A DNA stretch of 64,000 nucleotides, from the NCBI GenBank assembly GCA_014871385.1, contig CM026423.1, positions 4,592,408 through 4,656,407 on the forward strand, read 5' to 3'. The translations under genes and the position numbers were made by a program. Every line of letters begins with the position of its first letter. The stretch's first letter is position 1. Positions 48,337 to 60,711 of the stretch are shown in pieces. This stretch comes from Ceratodon purpureus. Its lineage: Eukaryota; Streptophyta; Bryopsida; Pseudoditrichales; Ditrichaceae. The notes beneath the pieces are model-generated. The model was given only the letters and a program-made list of their open reading frames with translations. It made no database searches and was not told the origin of the DNA.

Positions 48337-51300
48337 ATGCGTGAAAGGAATAGGAGTGGCATGGGAAGGACTAGTAGTGGAACTTTTGATGCAAATGTGA
48401 CATCTGCCTACAGTTCAAGTGGCAGGGCAGAGGCATTTGCTGCAGATGTAAGTGAATACCCTCGTCGAACGCGGGCGGACGACCTTCAAAATTATGATAA
48501 CTCATTTCAGAGGACGTGGAGTAGTGGACGGGACCAGTGGAGGAGCTCATACTCTAATCATCAGCGGTCGCGGAGCTTTGGACAAGGGCGGGGAACGGAA
48601 GCCGGCTATGGCTTCTTTGTCGTCTTTTCGTTTTTCGCATTTTTCTGTAAGCTTCATTCTTCGCTGAGGAAAGTGGACTAGGTCTTAATTTGGGTTCTTA
48701 GATTTTCCAGTACAGAAGATGTTTGGCATGCAGGGCCTTTTACTATCGTCGTTTCCCATTGTTTGATTTTACTTGCTGCATTATCAAATGATTTTTAACT
48801 AGCGGAGGTTATCTGGTTCTAATGTTGCATTGTGCCCGTTGATGGTGAATCAGTGTCGCTGTGGATGCTGCTTGGCCTTTACGGAAATCAAGAGGTGGAG
48901 ATGGGTGTGTTCTACTCACGGGTGATGCATGCTAATTCCTTCTTTGTGAAGGAAATCAAGGTAAGAGCCTTAATTTTCTATGTGTCAATTATAATCTATT
49001 CCTCGGAAGGAAGTTAGTGTCAGTGGCTACCAGAAGCAAGACAAAAAAGTAGGGTGAAGCATTGTAATCTCCACTATCATGTATGAACCGCATTTAAACT
49101 TGCACCTTCTGCTCCATAAGGTGTAGAGGGAGCTTTCAGGAATGCTTTTCTACACTGATGGCAGAAAGATATAGATGCTTGATTCGTAGAATTACCAGTT
49201 TGCATCAGGTGCGCAGTAGATATTGACGGCCTTATTTCATGTAATACATAAATAACGGCCTTATGCAAATTTGGTCTTAATTCAGGTACAAAATGTCAGG
49301 GACAAAGGTCCAGTTGCTTATTCGTTTTCGACACGACCCGAACTTGCTCCTCCAGTTTCTGATAAAAGAACTCAAGATATCCTCATTGACCGCAGGAATC
49401 ATCAGGTATGTTTCTGGCTCTTTTGTCAAGAGCATGTTCCATTTATTGCTGTCTTTTACTATTTCTTCTTTGTTTGTTAGCTTCTTGAAGGCAGATCTTG
49501 TTATCAGGCTCTTGAAGGGACTGATTAGGATGCTTTTTGTATTTTTCTCCAGCGACACATATATTGGTTAAATAAGGGCTCGCATTTGGAGATATCATGC
49601 ACGTTGAAGGATTCTGAGTCTGGAACAGACAGCTTGATTGTAGCTGTTGTAAAAGGTGTGATCCAGTGCCATTTTCTGTTTGTCAATGATTTTTGAGGCT
49701 CTTACATCATCGTAAGGTGCACATCGTTTTCCTGGAGTATCGCTTTGTGAACTGTTTTGCTTGACATAATGTTCCAACCATCAAAATTTCTTAGCCCCAT
49801 TGTTTCGCTTGACAATCTGCTGTAAGGATTCGGGTTGTTGAGTTTTAAGTTACCGAATTTGGTTTAACCACCAGTCGGTTTGCTGGCACTTCCGTTCGTT
49901 AGCATTGGTTCCAATGAAAGGGTTAATCTTTCTTTTGTTATGATCATTCGATTTAAAAGAATTGTTTGCAATTTGTTATGCAGGTGAAGATGGTTTTCAG
50001 GAATGGAAAGTCGATCCTGCAAATCCGGATCTGGCATTGAGGTGGACACGTATACGTGGTATGTATGTCCGGAAGTAAATGCAAAGACTCTTAGTGGTTT
50101 AGCTTGGAGTGTCTTTAGATTTGACCATGAGTCCCGGTGGTCCAAATCTCGCGTTATTGGTTTTACTTCAGATGTTAAGGCATTGTCGTTCTGCGTTACT
50201 TTTTGATTCAACTGCACAAGCTTATGAATGTTCCAGGTTTAGTAATGCTTCCAAGGTGTTCATTATGTTGGTATGCAGACAAAGGATCATTGAGTTTGAC
50301 GGTGAAAGAAGATGACGATTACAGCATAGTCTTTGGCAATTTGAACAATCGCAAGATGACTGTGAGTCATATGTTCCCTCTTCTCTCCTTGCTTAAAATG
50401 CTTTGGGTGTTCCATTGAGGTAGTCAACAGGGAATGTGTTTATTGTCAGGTACTGCTACGAGTGTTTCTTTGCTTATGCCCTCAAAATATGTTTTACTCA
50501 TCATGTTTAAGGTTTTAATGATCAGAGCTGACGATTTAATTGGAATGGACCGGAGTCATATAGAATTACAGTATTCAGGAGCATCAAGTTATCATTCCGA
50601 ATCAACCAGCTATTGAAATTGTGATAATTCTAAAATTAATTACGACTTTCAACTATTAAATATTTTCAATAGAAGACTTGCTTGGTTTTTGCTTGGTTTT
50701 CTCCGCATAATCCTACCTTTTTCTTGACGTGTTGCAGCTCTCGATTAATCTGGAATTTCGCCATGTACTGCATTCCGGGAAGAATGCGGATCTTCAGTGC
50801 TCACCTCAAACAGACACTTGCAAGTTTCCTGTAGCACTCGGAAAGTCTACCTATATCTTGTTAAAATCTCCAGTGGCTATTCAGGTATTTAGTTGGTACT
50901 TCTTTGTCTAGTGATTCAACCATTATTATTCTGGTTCTTTAATCCCCAATTTTGTACCAAAATACAATTTTATTTCAGTGATCTTGAACTTAAATGTTTG
51001 TTCTATACTTTACTACTTGGAAGCAAAGCCTTTTGATGCTCAAATTAAATATTGTGGCACCACTAAACTGGAAGTGTTGTAAACTTGAATTCTATTCCAG
51101 AAATTGCTTTAGAAGTTGAAATTGCTGATACATTCATGGATCTAACTGTATTTTGTGGCTGTTGTATACTCGCAGCATGGAGTAGATGTTTGGAAGATCA
51201 AAATCTTATACGTACCCCGTTGGATCACGTACATCTTTCTTTGGGGTAATTTCTTATCATATTCTCCTGCAAATGAAGCTGAGTTCTACTTGATTATAAC

Positions 51301-51997
51301 CCTTGGCATATGTCGCTTTAGAATGCCTTTTGGAAAGTGTATCCTTTTAAACTGTTTTCTTGTTAGTTGGAGAATTGGTTTTCGAAAATTCTTACCATAC
51401 TTTTGCATCATGTAGGTCTGGTTGCTGCGGGATTGCTCTCTACAAAGGCTTCTCAATTAAGACAGACCCGCTCACAAGCTCCCACGACTCAGGAGCATGC
51501 TCCTCTTTTCACAGATGATGCTGCTCAACATCCTGGATCATCGACAGCTGTCCCGGTTGACCCTTTCATGCAAGCTGATGACGCCAATGACGAGAGAGCT
51601 AATCAATCTGAGCATCGGCTTTGCACTATATGCTTGGATGCACCGAAGGACAGTTTCTTTGATCCTTGCGGCCATCGATGCACCTGTTACTCTTGTGGAA
51701 TGAAGTAAGTATTTTTCTTCGACAAATCCTGTTTTCCTTCTAGTGGCTTAAAGTGCATGCTTTTAAATGTTTACTCTGTACATGGCAGTTTCTTTCTCAT
51801 TCTGACTTTCACTCGGTAGCTAGCAGGTATTCTGTACCGTCTAGTGTGTTGTACGCAATGGCTTTTATTTTACATTCTTTTCTTTAGGCTAAAGTTGAGT
51901 GGTTGGTTGCGATTGCAGGATTCAAGGAGGCAACTCTAACAGGTGCCCAATGTGTCGGCAAACTATCCGTACTGTGCGAAGGATTTACGATGCTTAG
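48337..51997 (+). CDS. APD-like membrane RING-type E3 ubiquitin ligase
   Basis: Ten exons join in frame to 460 aa: 48337-48646, 48854-48960, 49286-49405, 49553-49655, 49984-50058, 50279-50361, 50738-50884, 51176-51245, 51416-51704 and 51919-51997. The N-terminus is Ser/Arg-rich. A first membrane helix spans the exon 1/2 junction (about residues 92-118). A lumenal or extracellular beta-rich domain follows (YWLNKGSHLEISC, GEDGFQEWKVDP), with Cys residues in exon 7. A second helix is near 331-346, and the C-terminus has a C3HC4 RING: C408, C411, C423, H425, C429, C432, then CPMC close to the end. This order matches Arabidopsis APD1-4, endomembrane E3 ligases needed in pollen development. Such a protein would ubiquitinate targets at endosomal or vacuolar membranes (family knowledge). 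Intact. Confidence 0.85.
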
Positions 51998-53420
51998 CTT
52001 TAATAGGTCATTATCATCACATATTTGGTTTTGTCTGACGTCATTTCTTCCGGGAGGTGGTGATGGCAGCTTGAATATATATAATGTTCATGCCTCATGT
52101 GCATCCACGTGTATTTCGCTGACAATCCACATATTTAGACCCAACATACAGAGGACAGTTTCGTTAACCCTTTAGTGCCCAGGGAACCATAATGTGGTTG
52201 CGAAACTCGGTTGGAGATGAATAACTCAAAATCCAAAATGAATTTGATCTCGATTATACCTGTTCAGATTTACGTTCTTCTGAGGGGCTCACAATGCAAC
52301 AATCAGATCTCAATTCGGAGTAGTGTAGAGGCTTCAAATCGACAAGAATACGTCACTGTAGCAATATACGGAGACAATCTGTGAGCAAAAGATAAGCAGA
52401 ATAGAAGAGAATACAGAGAAAAGCGTACAAAAGAGAGTGGCCTCGGTGGGATGAACTTCTGTCACGCAGCAAATTTCCGGGATCTGGGAAGCCCGTTCCC
52501 CTCGTGATTCGAACTTGTTCCCTGTTCGTTCCCAGAAAAGTTCTCGATAACGGTCACTAATGATGATCATCGTGCTCGTGAAGCTGCTCCTCGAGAGAGG
52601 TCGATGTTTGTGCGAGCAGCGTCTCTGCCTTGGTTTCCCTCGCCCACAGATATTTGTTATTGTTCCTGTATGAGCCTGTGCATGTAGATCCAAGGATTTT
52701 TCTTGTGCTACCAACTGTTTCTGAGGTGCTGTAGGTGGCTCCAGGGGATTAGTCACGGATCACGATGGAGGGTTTGGAGGTTTGATGTCGTCGTGGAGGT
52801 TGGAATCTGAGCTGTGCATTGAGTTCTCTCTCTCGTTTGACGGCTGTGGTTTATGAAGGAGCGCCATGTTTAGAGAACTTGTGTTGGGCATGTGGGGGAT
52901 TGAAGGGGTTTCAGAATCTTGATTACCATGTTGATGTTGGTGAATGAAGCATGTGTGTGCATTGTTTAGGGTTCTAATCTACGAGTTTTTGCATGGTTAG
53001 GGTAATCGATTATGAGTCTGTGCATTGTTTATGTTTCAGATCTATGATTCTACGGTGTCAATGAGCATGTGTCGATCCTGCATTGCATAAGAGTTTACAG
53101 GGATGGCATTTAGAAATTCATGTGCTAATTCGGGGGGATAATGGTGTCCCCTGGCTAACTAGCTTTATTCTCTCTGGACGCAGATAACGATGCCGTGACA
53201 GGGCAAAGGGAGTTGCCCCTGCTCTTACCTCCAACATACAACGACATGGCTCGGGGGATGGAGAGGATCAGCAGAGGAGACGCTTATCTTCACATTCAGA
53301 GACAGGGGGTGGGATAGCAAGGGGGTTAGGGATTTATGGGGTTTCAGGATTTTAGGGTTTACAGGTTCTGTTTGTCCACATGCGAGTGATTGACTGACTG
53401 GCATTCAAGCTAGAGATTCG
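51998..53420. other. Spacer between the RING gene and the piggyBac-type gene
   Basis: Begins with the RING gene 3' UTR. At 52164 the sequence TTAACCCTTTAGTGCC resembles a piggyBac left end (TTAA target plus CCC terminus). 53200-53420 is probably 5' UTR of the next gene. No coding exon supported. Confidence 0.4.
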
Positions 53421-56400
53421 ATGGAGCCAGTTGAAGGTGCCGCGAATGTAGACATGTCGCAGACGTTTGATGGAGATCCAGGGGAAGGGCAGGTCACGCA
53501 GGCCGGGAATCATGGCGAAGGATCAAACAAGTTCGAAAGGTAAGCACTGGTTTCATGTGAATCTTGTTTTGGTTTCATGTGAATCTTGTTTTGGTTTCAT
53601 GTGAATCTTGTTTTTGTTGGTTGTATACGTTTGAGATGGTAGTCATACATTTTGGTTATCATTTGTCTTCGTTGGTTTTGCAATAGGCACAGGGTTTTTG
53701 GTTTTCATAAACCATTCCAATTTCCAATTGTTGTAGAGGTCTCGCAGGATGTCTTCTTTTGCTCAGATTCTGCTGGGCTTATGTAATTTTTGAACCATAG
53801 AAAACGAGGTTTTGTTATTGAAATTCTTTTGACAAACTGGCTGTTTTCATTTGAGGCACGAAAGTTTTACTGGTGAATGCTGTAATCACATTGCATGTAT
53901 ATGGTGTTGTATTTTGATTAATTGCTAACGCGATTCTGGCTCTGCAAATCGCTGTGCTCCATCTCATCGGGGACACAGGCGAGGCATTTCAAATGTAGGA
54001 ATTCCTGAGCATGCGGAAGCCACGCCATCGAAGGCTGCACACGCAGATGATGCCACCGTGAGTGCATCCTGCAGAAGAGGTCAGCATATACTAAACGTAA
54101 AGATCGAGAAAGGGGAAGTAGGTGCAGGAGGTGGCTCAGTTCGAATGAGTGCCATCACCAACAAGCCTGTTAGAAAATATACTCGGAAGAGTAGTTGCGC
54201 AGCAGAGAAGAAAGGTGCAGTGCTCGGACGGGGCAAGGAGACTGTGCCCGCACAGAGGAAGTCTAAGTCAAGGAAGACAAGTGCGGTGCTGGGTCGGGGC
54301 ATGGGGAATGTGGTTACTCAGAGCTTGGCAATGACGGGCTCTACGGAAGGGACTCCAGTGTCTACGTCGTTGGTGGACTATGTCACAGGTAAAGTGTTGC
54401 TTCTCAGATTCTGCCTGCAAGTTGTTGTTGCTGAATTGTTTGCAATTTCACTGAATGATGTAATGTGAGTATTAGGGCTTGATTGTTGGATTCTGTCGCA
54501 GGTTTGATTGATAGGCTTGTGCAGCCGCGGACGCATGCCAATTCGGCTGTGGGTGAGAACACCGGCCCTTGCTTACCAGCAGCGAAGCAACGTGACGGAC
54601 AGCATGGGAAAGGAGATAAGAGCAAGGACAAAGGAGAGGTTGACGAGTGCAAGGGAGAGATTGACAAGGGGAAAGGAGGATTTGTTGGCGAGAACAGTAC
54701 ACCTCACCTCCCAGCAGTGAAGAACTGTGACAAAGAGCAGGAGAAAGGCGAGGTCGACAAGGGAAAAGGTGCAGCTGTTCGTGAGGACATGGCTCATTGG
54801 TATGCAAAGGTAATCAACCTTGACGATGAGCAGGGGAAAGGAGACGTCGAGGAGGGGAAAACAACACTGGATAAGGGGAAGCACATTGTCGACGATGCAC
54901 TGCCTAATGTGCCAGCCAAGCCCAACACCATTTGCAAGGGGGTGTGGTTCATCGCTCCAGATGGGATCAAACGCTGGGTTCATAGTTCAGGGTGTAAGTA
55001 TGCTGCCCAGGTGTTTATTAGTTGTCAATTGATATGCATTGTGCGGGCTCTTTGACGTGACTCTCATTTGCTGTAGCTTGTACCAGTGATTTGAAGGGGA
55101 ACTTTAGAGATTGAGAACCCTTTTGTAAAATTTACAGTGTTAAAAACAAGGGGCATTGTTTCAGTGTACTTATGTGCATGTGTTCTCTTTTGGCAGGTTG
55201 TCCTTATGCATGGCTGTCAACTCTGGAGCAATTCGACCTCGGTTTGCTCACAGGTACATCGTCAGCCCATGTACTCTGTATGTTTGGGTCGATTTGTTTT
55301 AAGGAAATTGTTTGCATTCATTTAATCTGACTTGCAGATTACCAACTTGCAGATTACGCGTTGTCTTCAGATAGAGAGAATGAACCCCATGATTACCGAG
55401 ATGATGATGAAGTGTACCCTCCATGTGCCATCAGCACCAACATGAAGGACATTCAATCTGCAGGTAAATATGTGAAATTCCCGGGAGTTAGTTCTATGTG
55501 AATATGGTTAACCCTTTGAACCTGCTGGTATGCTCTATGCATGTGAGGCCGTTGCTAACCGTTTAGCATTGTGTGTGTCAGATGCCGAGCCTGATGTACT
55601 TGCTGCACCGGCCGCAGTGAGACCAAGCTCTACGCCAAAAAAACCAACTGAGAAAAGGGCCAGGACTGATGCAGGTGAGCGTGTGCACATTCCACTGTCC
55701 CCTATAGTTTTGTTTGCTATTTTGCATGTTCCTTATCTTTATTGCTATTTGGAATGTCACGTGTGAGTGGGTTCTTATTTTGTAGAGACAAGAACGAAGA
55801 CACCAGCTAAGCCGAGAGTTTCAAAGAACTCGAAGAAGTCACCGGAGTTGAAGGAGGTAGGAGAATGCTCCAAGGGTCAGCCATCGAAGCCAGGTACTTT
55901 TACTTTCCACTACTTCCTAAAGCAATTGGTTTTGTTCATGTACCGGTAGTTCGAAATGAGTTCAATGTGGCCTTCATCGGTTCAGAATGGAGTATGGTGG
56001 TTTTCCAATTATTTTGAGGGACTATTGCTTGGGGAGAAGTCATACTCTGTAGTTTGTAGCTGCTTCGAGTTGTAATGATCTGCAGTTGTATTTTGTGCAG
56101 TTAAAAAAAAAACAGAAGCACCTAAGAAGACAAGGGCCCCCCGGATGCCTCGGCAGAGAGCTACTCGACGTGTTGCTGTTGGCTATGATGGCCAGCCCAT
56201 TCTTGAAGACCCTGCCATAAGAGTCGCAGCAGCAAAAAAACGAGCTCTGGTTTCTAATTCGGGGCACATGAGAAAACGTCCGGCACGTAAAAAGATGCCC
56301 ACCGTGATTGAGGAGGAGGTGTGCTCTGATGCTGAACTCCGGGATCCAAAGGATTTCACCCCACCGCAGCGGAGGTCGTACGTATTGTGCATGAAGACCC

Positions 56401-59400
56401 CTGGTAAACGGCTGAGAAGAAGCCTGTTCTCGCTGGGATTGCAGTCACGGGAGCCACAAGAGGATAACAGTTCGGGGGGTGTAACAATCCCAGTCGAGCA
56501 ACCTGTCTCTGGTACGCCACTTGAGCAAGGTGTGTTCATCTCATCCATGGCCTTCTTAGATTAGTCTCACTTGTTTAGGCAGTTTGGATTCATGTTGTTA
56601 CATTTTAAGAATGAGTTAGCTACGGCATATGTCAATGCAAGTTTTAGATTCACTTGTGACTGCAAACTGCTAAACACCATTGAAATAAAAAGAACCAATT
56701 TTGTTCTACTCTAACATCGTCCACCATTTTCAACTGTTTCTGTGGTTCTCTTCATGTATACACGGTTGTTGATTGATCTCCTGAGCCAAATGTTTATAGA
56801 CGTGGTGTGCAAGATGGAGTCTTCATGTGTGGTTCAGTGATGAGTAACTCATGGTTGTGGGATTGTAACTGCAGATTTTTGGCCAAACTTTAGCCCACAA
56901 CGCATGGTACCTGTAAGTCGTAGTGTTGGATTTGATGGCACAGAGTTGCTTGTCTCGGAAAGAGAGTTGTATTACAGGGCGGAGGAGTTTGGAGAAGTAA
57001 ACTTGGACGACGATTCAGGGGTTGGGCTTGCGGAGGGTCAGAGTGATGGGCGAACTCAGGTGCGGCCACCGGAAGTGTCTGAGTCTGTTGGTCTGGGCAC
57101 TTTCAACGACAAAGGAATGTCCCCCTCGCAAGAAGATGGATCAGTTGGAGGGTGGGCAGATTGTAACGCAGACATGCCCGACATCTGCGAAGGGGATTCC
57201 ACAGACAGTCTTAGCGACCTCGGCCAGGAAGGTAGGAACCACCTACGCCGCATTCAAGTGCAAGCTCTCTGCTTAGAGTGGGGCGGGGAGTACATTTCAA
57301 ACCCAAGTCAGTTTGTCTTCGGTATTGTTAGGGAGATGGTTCTAGATGGTCCGGATGGTAGGGTATGCTTTGAGGTTGAGTTTGGGAGACATCTTGGAGT
57401 ACAGCTCGTTCCTGTCAACCACTGCATTCCTTGGGTGCCTCCACTGTCAACGGAGTTGGAGCTGATTGCAATTGAGAACGTCCTTGTGGATGCCTTTGCT
57501 GATCCGTTCTGTCTTGGAGATTTGCTGGGGCAACGGACTTTCACCATGGATTGCTCTACTCCAAGCCTCGGTGTGCAAGCTGGGACCTCACAGGTGCGAT
57601 TTGGATTCCATCTGGGAATGGCGGATGGAGCAGTGTTGGAAGCCGATGCTGTAGAAGTTGAGGGGTCGCACCTAAGGAGTCCCAATGAGGAATCTGACCC
57701 TGAGTGGGTCCCAGACCCGACAATGCCACATGGTGCCGCCGCAGATGGATGTACCCGCCTTGGAATGTCGACAGGGGAGTCTGACCCTGACCCTGATGAG
57801 TCCATCTACACCATACTTGGAGAGCTTGGCGATTACAGGATGCATGGACCCCGAACATTGGAGGAATCGACATTTGACGCCCACTATGCTGATTGCAACT
57901 GGCATGCTCGAACATGGAGTATGCTGCCCAGGGATGGCTTCATAGGCCATACACCTGGCTGCACGTGGTGGAGTGGAGAAGATGTGCCCTCGCCAGTTCA
58001 CTGCTTTTTACAGCTCTGGGACGACAAGATTCAGCAGAAGCTTGCAAAGGAGGCAAACAATTATGCCATCTTCAAGGCTACTGCACCGAGCTCCTCAGCA
58101 GGCAATCAGAGGGAGAAGCCCATCACCCGAAGAGAGTTTCGGCAGTTCACAGGTATCTGTGCATTCATGGCCGTGAGAGACGAGCCCACTTTGCGAGATT
58201 ACTGGAGCGTTCAGGCTGAAGCACTCCATTGCAGTGAGGTTGCGAACACCATGACAAGGAATCGATTCCTTCACATACTGCGTCATGTGCATGTGGTGCC
58301 AAAGTCAACCCTGGTGCATAACAAACAGGATCCCAGGTACGACCCTATCGGACAGGTGCGGTGGCTCATTGAGAATCTCATTGTCAATTATCAGAAGAGT
58401 TGGAATGCATCCGAGTATCTCTGTGTGGACGAGTGCATGGTGGGATACAATGGTCGTTACTGCAGCTTCAAACAGTTCATGCCTGCGAAGCCCGTGACAC
58501 ATGGTATAAAACTTTGGTGCATGGCTTGTTCTGTTACCAAGTACGTTTTAAACCTTGAGGTGTATGTCGGTGCCTCAAACGAAGCCATCCTCGGGTTGCC
58601 TGTGCATGCATGTGGGAGCGGTGCAGGGGTCGTCACTCGACTAACATCAGGATGGGAGAACCGTCATCACACTGTGGTGATGGATAATTTTTTTTCGAGT
58701 CCCATGTTGTTTGATGACCTCCTGTCCCGTGGTTTCTACGCTGTTGGAACAATCCGTGAGGGGCGGGTGGGGTACCCCTCTAGCCTCCACATGATTGGCT
58801 CGAAAGGAGTGAGGGGGTCGCTACAGATCCGGATGCACAAGGACTTGAAGATGTCTGCCATCCACTGGCACGATACTAAGGGGGTTCACTTCCTATCAAC
58901 TGCAGCTGATCCTGTGAAGAGGTACGGGATGTTTGTGACAAGGAATTCCGGTGGTGCTGAGAGAAGAATACCAACTTCACCGATCCAGCTGATGTATTCG
59001 AAATACATGCGGGGAGTCGACACTCAGGACCAGTTGCGGGGGAGTTTCTCTACCCAAATCTACACCAAGAAGTGGTGGCACCGGGTTTACTTCTTCTGCC
59101 TAGATACCACACTCACGAATGCTTTCATCATGCATAAGCATTTGTGCCTAGCACGCGGCTTGAGGCCCATGGTACATCGGGATTTCCAGCTTGAAGTTGC
59201 CCATGCTTTAATGGAGATACCACTCCCAGCTGATTTTGGCAAGAAGGGGTTCGTTTCTCCAAGTGACGGCCATGCTCCATCCATGTCTTCCCCTTCAGGG
59301 CGTGTGTCCACTGGAGATTTGCCGCAATCTGCACTCACTGCAGATTTTATTCTATCGCAAGAATCAGTTGCATCCATGGCGCCTGGATGTGGGATCCCCA

Positions 59401-59711
59401 ACCCACCTGCTGAGACATTTGTCACCCCTGATGACATGCATCCTCCCCCTGTCAACCTGAACGCATCTCCTGAGGACCCTCTCTCCACACCACCACTCCG
59501 AAGACGCCGTCCAAATCATTTACCTACAGCTATTACACCGGGAGTTGCAGCTCTTCACACCTGGAACGCTCACTACAGTTCCCGCAGTGGCAAACGGAGG
59601 CTCTGTATCATCTGCAGGCGTAGAACGGTGTGGGCGTGTAAACGGTGCAGGGGAAAAGCAGTTTGTCCAGATGTTTGTTTTCTGGCTGCCCATGAGGGCC
59701 TCCGAATTTGA
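53421..59711 (+). CDS. piggyBac-type transposase (PGBD/DDE_Tnp_1_7) with long N-terminal extension
   Basis: Nine exons join in frame to 1556 aa: 53421-53539, 53979-54388, 54502-54993, 55197-55253, 55338-55463, 55582-55674, 55786-55893, 56101-56529 and 56875-59711. The first 600 residues are basic, low-complexity and Lys/Gly-rich in exon 3, probably disordered. The piggyBac core lies at about 980-1390: CVDECMVGYNGR (Asp1130), VVMDNFFSS (Asp1215) and GVDTQDQ (Asp1327), the expected DDD triad, all present. A C-terminal Cys-rich finger (LCIICRR, CKRCRGKAVCPDVC) matches the DNA-binding CRD of the family. It would cut at TTAA sites in the nucleus if active. Splice sites are clean and the frame is open throughout, so it is a live transposon gene or a domesticated one. 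A 3'-UTR intron may run from about 59786 to 59892. Confidence 0.85.
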
Positions 59712-60690
59712 CACCACTGCGGTTTTGCAGAGTGGGACAAACTGTGGACGCTGAAGTTCTTCCCGAAAATGCTGAAAAGGTGGAGGTGAGCCATGTTGAT
59801 TCGTCACTTCAAACATGTTTAGTTGATGCCTAACCCAATTGTGAATCCACTTTCATGTTCTGACATGTGTTTGTATATGTTGCTATCTCAGATTGAAACT
59901 GAGAGCGGTGACTCGGTGAAGGGAGCCCGAGACTTCCCCGACTTCAATGCAATCAGTCCGCACTTGTGCTTGTAAACTCGGATAGTGTAATCTCTGTATA
60001 GTGTAATGTCACATGGTTTAGATGTATGTGCCAATTTCTTTTTTGCTTGCATGGCAGTGATAGTGCTCATCTAGTTGAGTTCCGGAAAAATACGTGATTT
60101 CTTGCAGCTATGGGGAGTTCATTTTGCTTTGTACAAACCCCCTGTTCTCCCCCATAAAATCAGTGAAGCGTGGGCTTGGTTCTACTGATGACAAGTGCAT
60201 CCCGAAGTTAGTGTGTTGTCTCGTTTTGCAAGGATCCATTCTGTACTGTGATGGCATCAGAATTTATGTGTTTTGTAAGTACCCACATGGCTAGGAAGAT
60301 TTGTGTTTTCGGTCGATGTAGGTGTTGTTTCAAAGTAGAGATTGGCATATGATGTGGTTTTATGCTAACCATGCTTCTGTGCATCGACACCTGGGATGTG
60401 TTTTTTTGGTTGCATTTGTTTAGTATGAAATAGCTTGAGGAGGCCATGTAAGAGCAATCTATCCGCGCTGCTGAGGTACATTTCATTGTCTTCATGTTTG
60501 TCTTCAGATTACCATCTTTTCCATTCTGTAACACAATGTTGGAATTACTTTAGAGTGTGCAAGTAATGTATCGTTTATATTCTAAACAAGCCGTGTTTAT
60601 CTTGCAGATGGAAGCCGAAACCATGTCACAAACGCAAGAATCTGTAAGAATGAAAGAACTTGTTAAGGAGGAGTGTGAGAACGCAATTGC
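59712..60690. other. 3' region of the piggyBac-type gene
   Basis: Probably 3' UTR and spacer. I searched for a right piggyBac end (GGGTTAA) and saw none. No gene recognised. Confidence 0.4.
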
Positions 60691-60711
60691 CACTTCACAC
60701 ACACGTACCAC

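Noticed and set aside
52334-52756. 140-codon minus-strand ORF
   Set aside because: No recognisable domain; low-complexity composition in a spacer between two well-defined genes.
57308-57805. 165-codon minus-strand ORF
   Set aside because: Antisense shadow of the piggyBac-type transposase exon.
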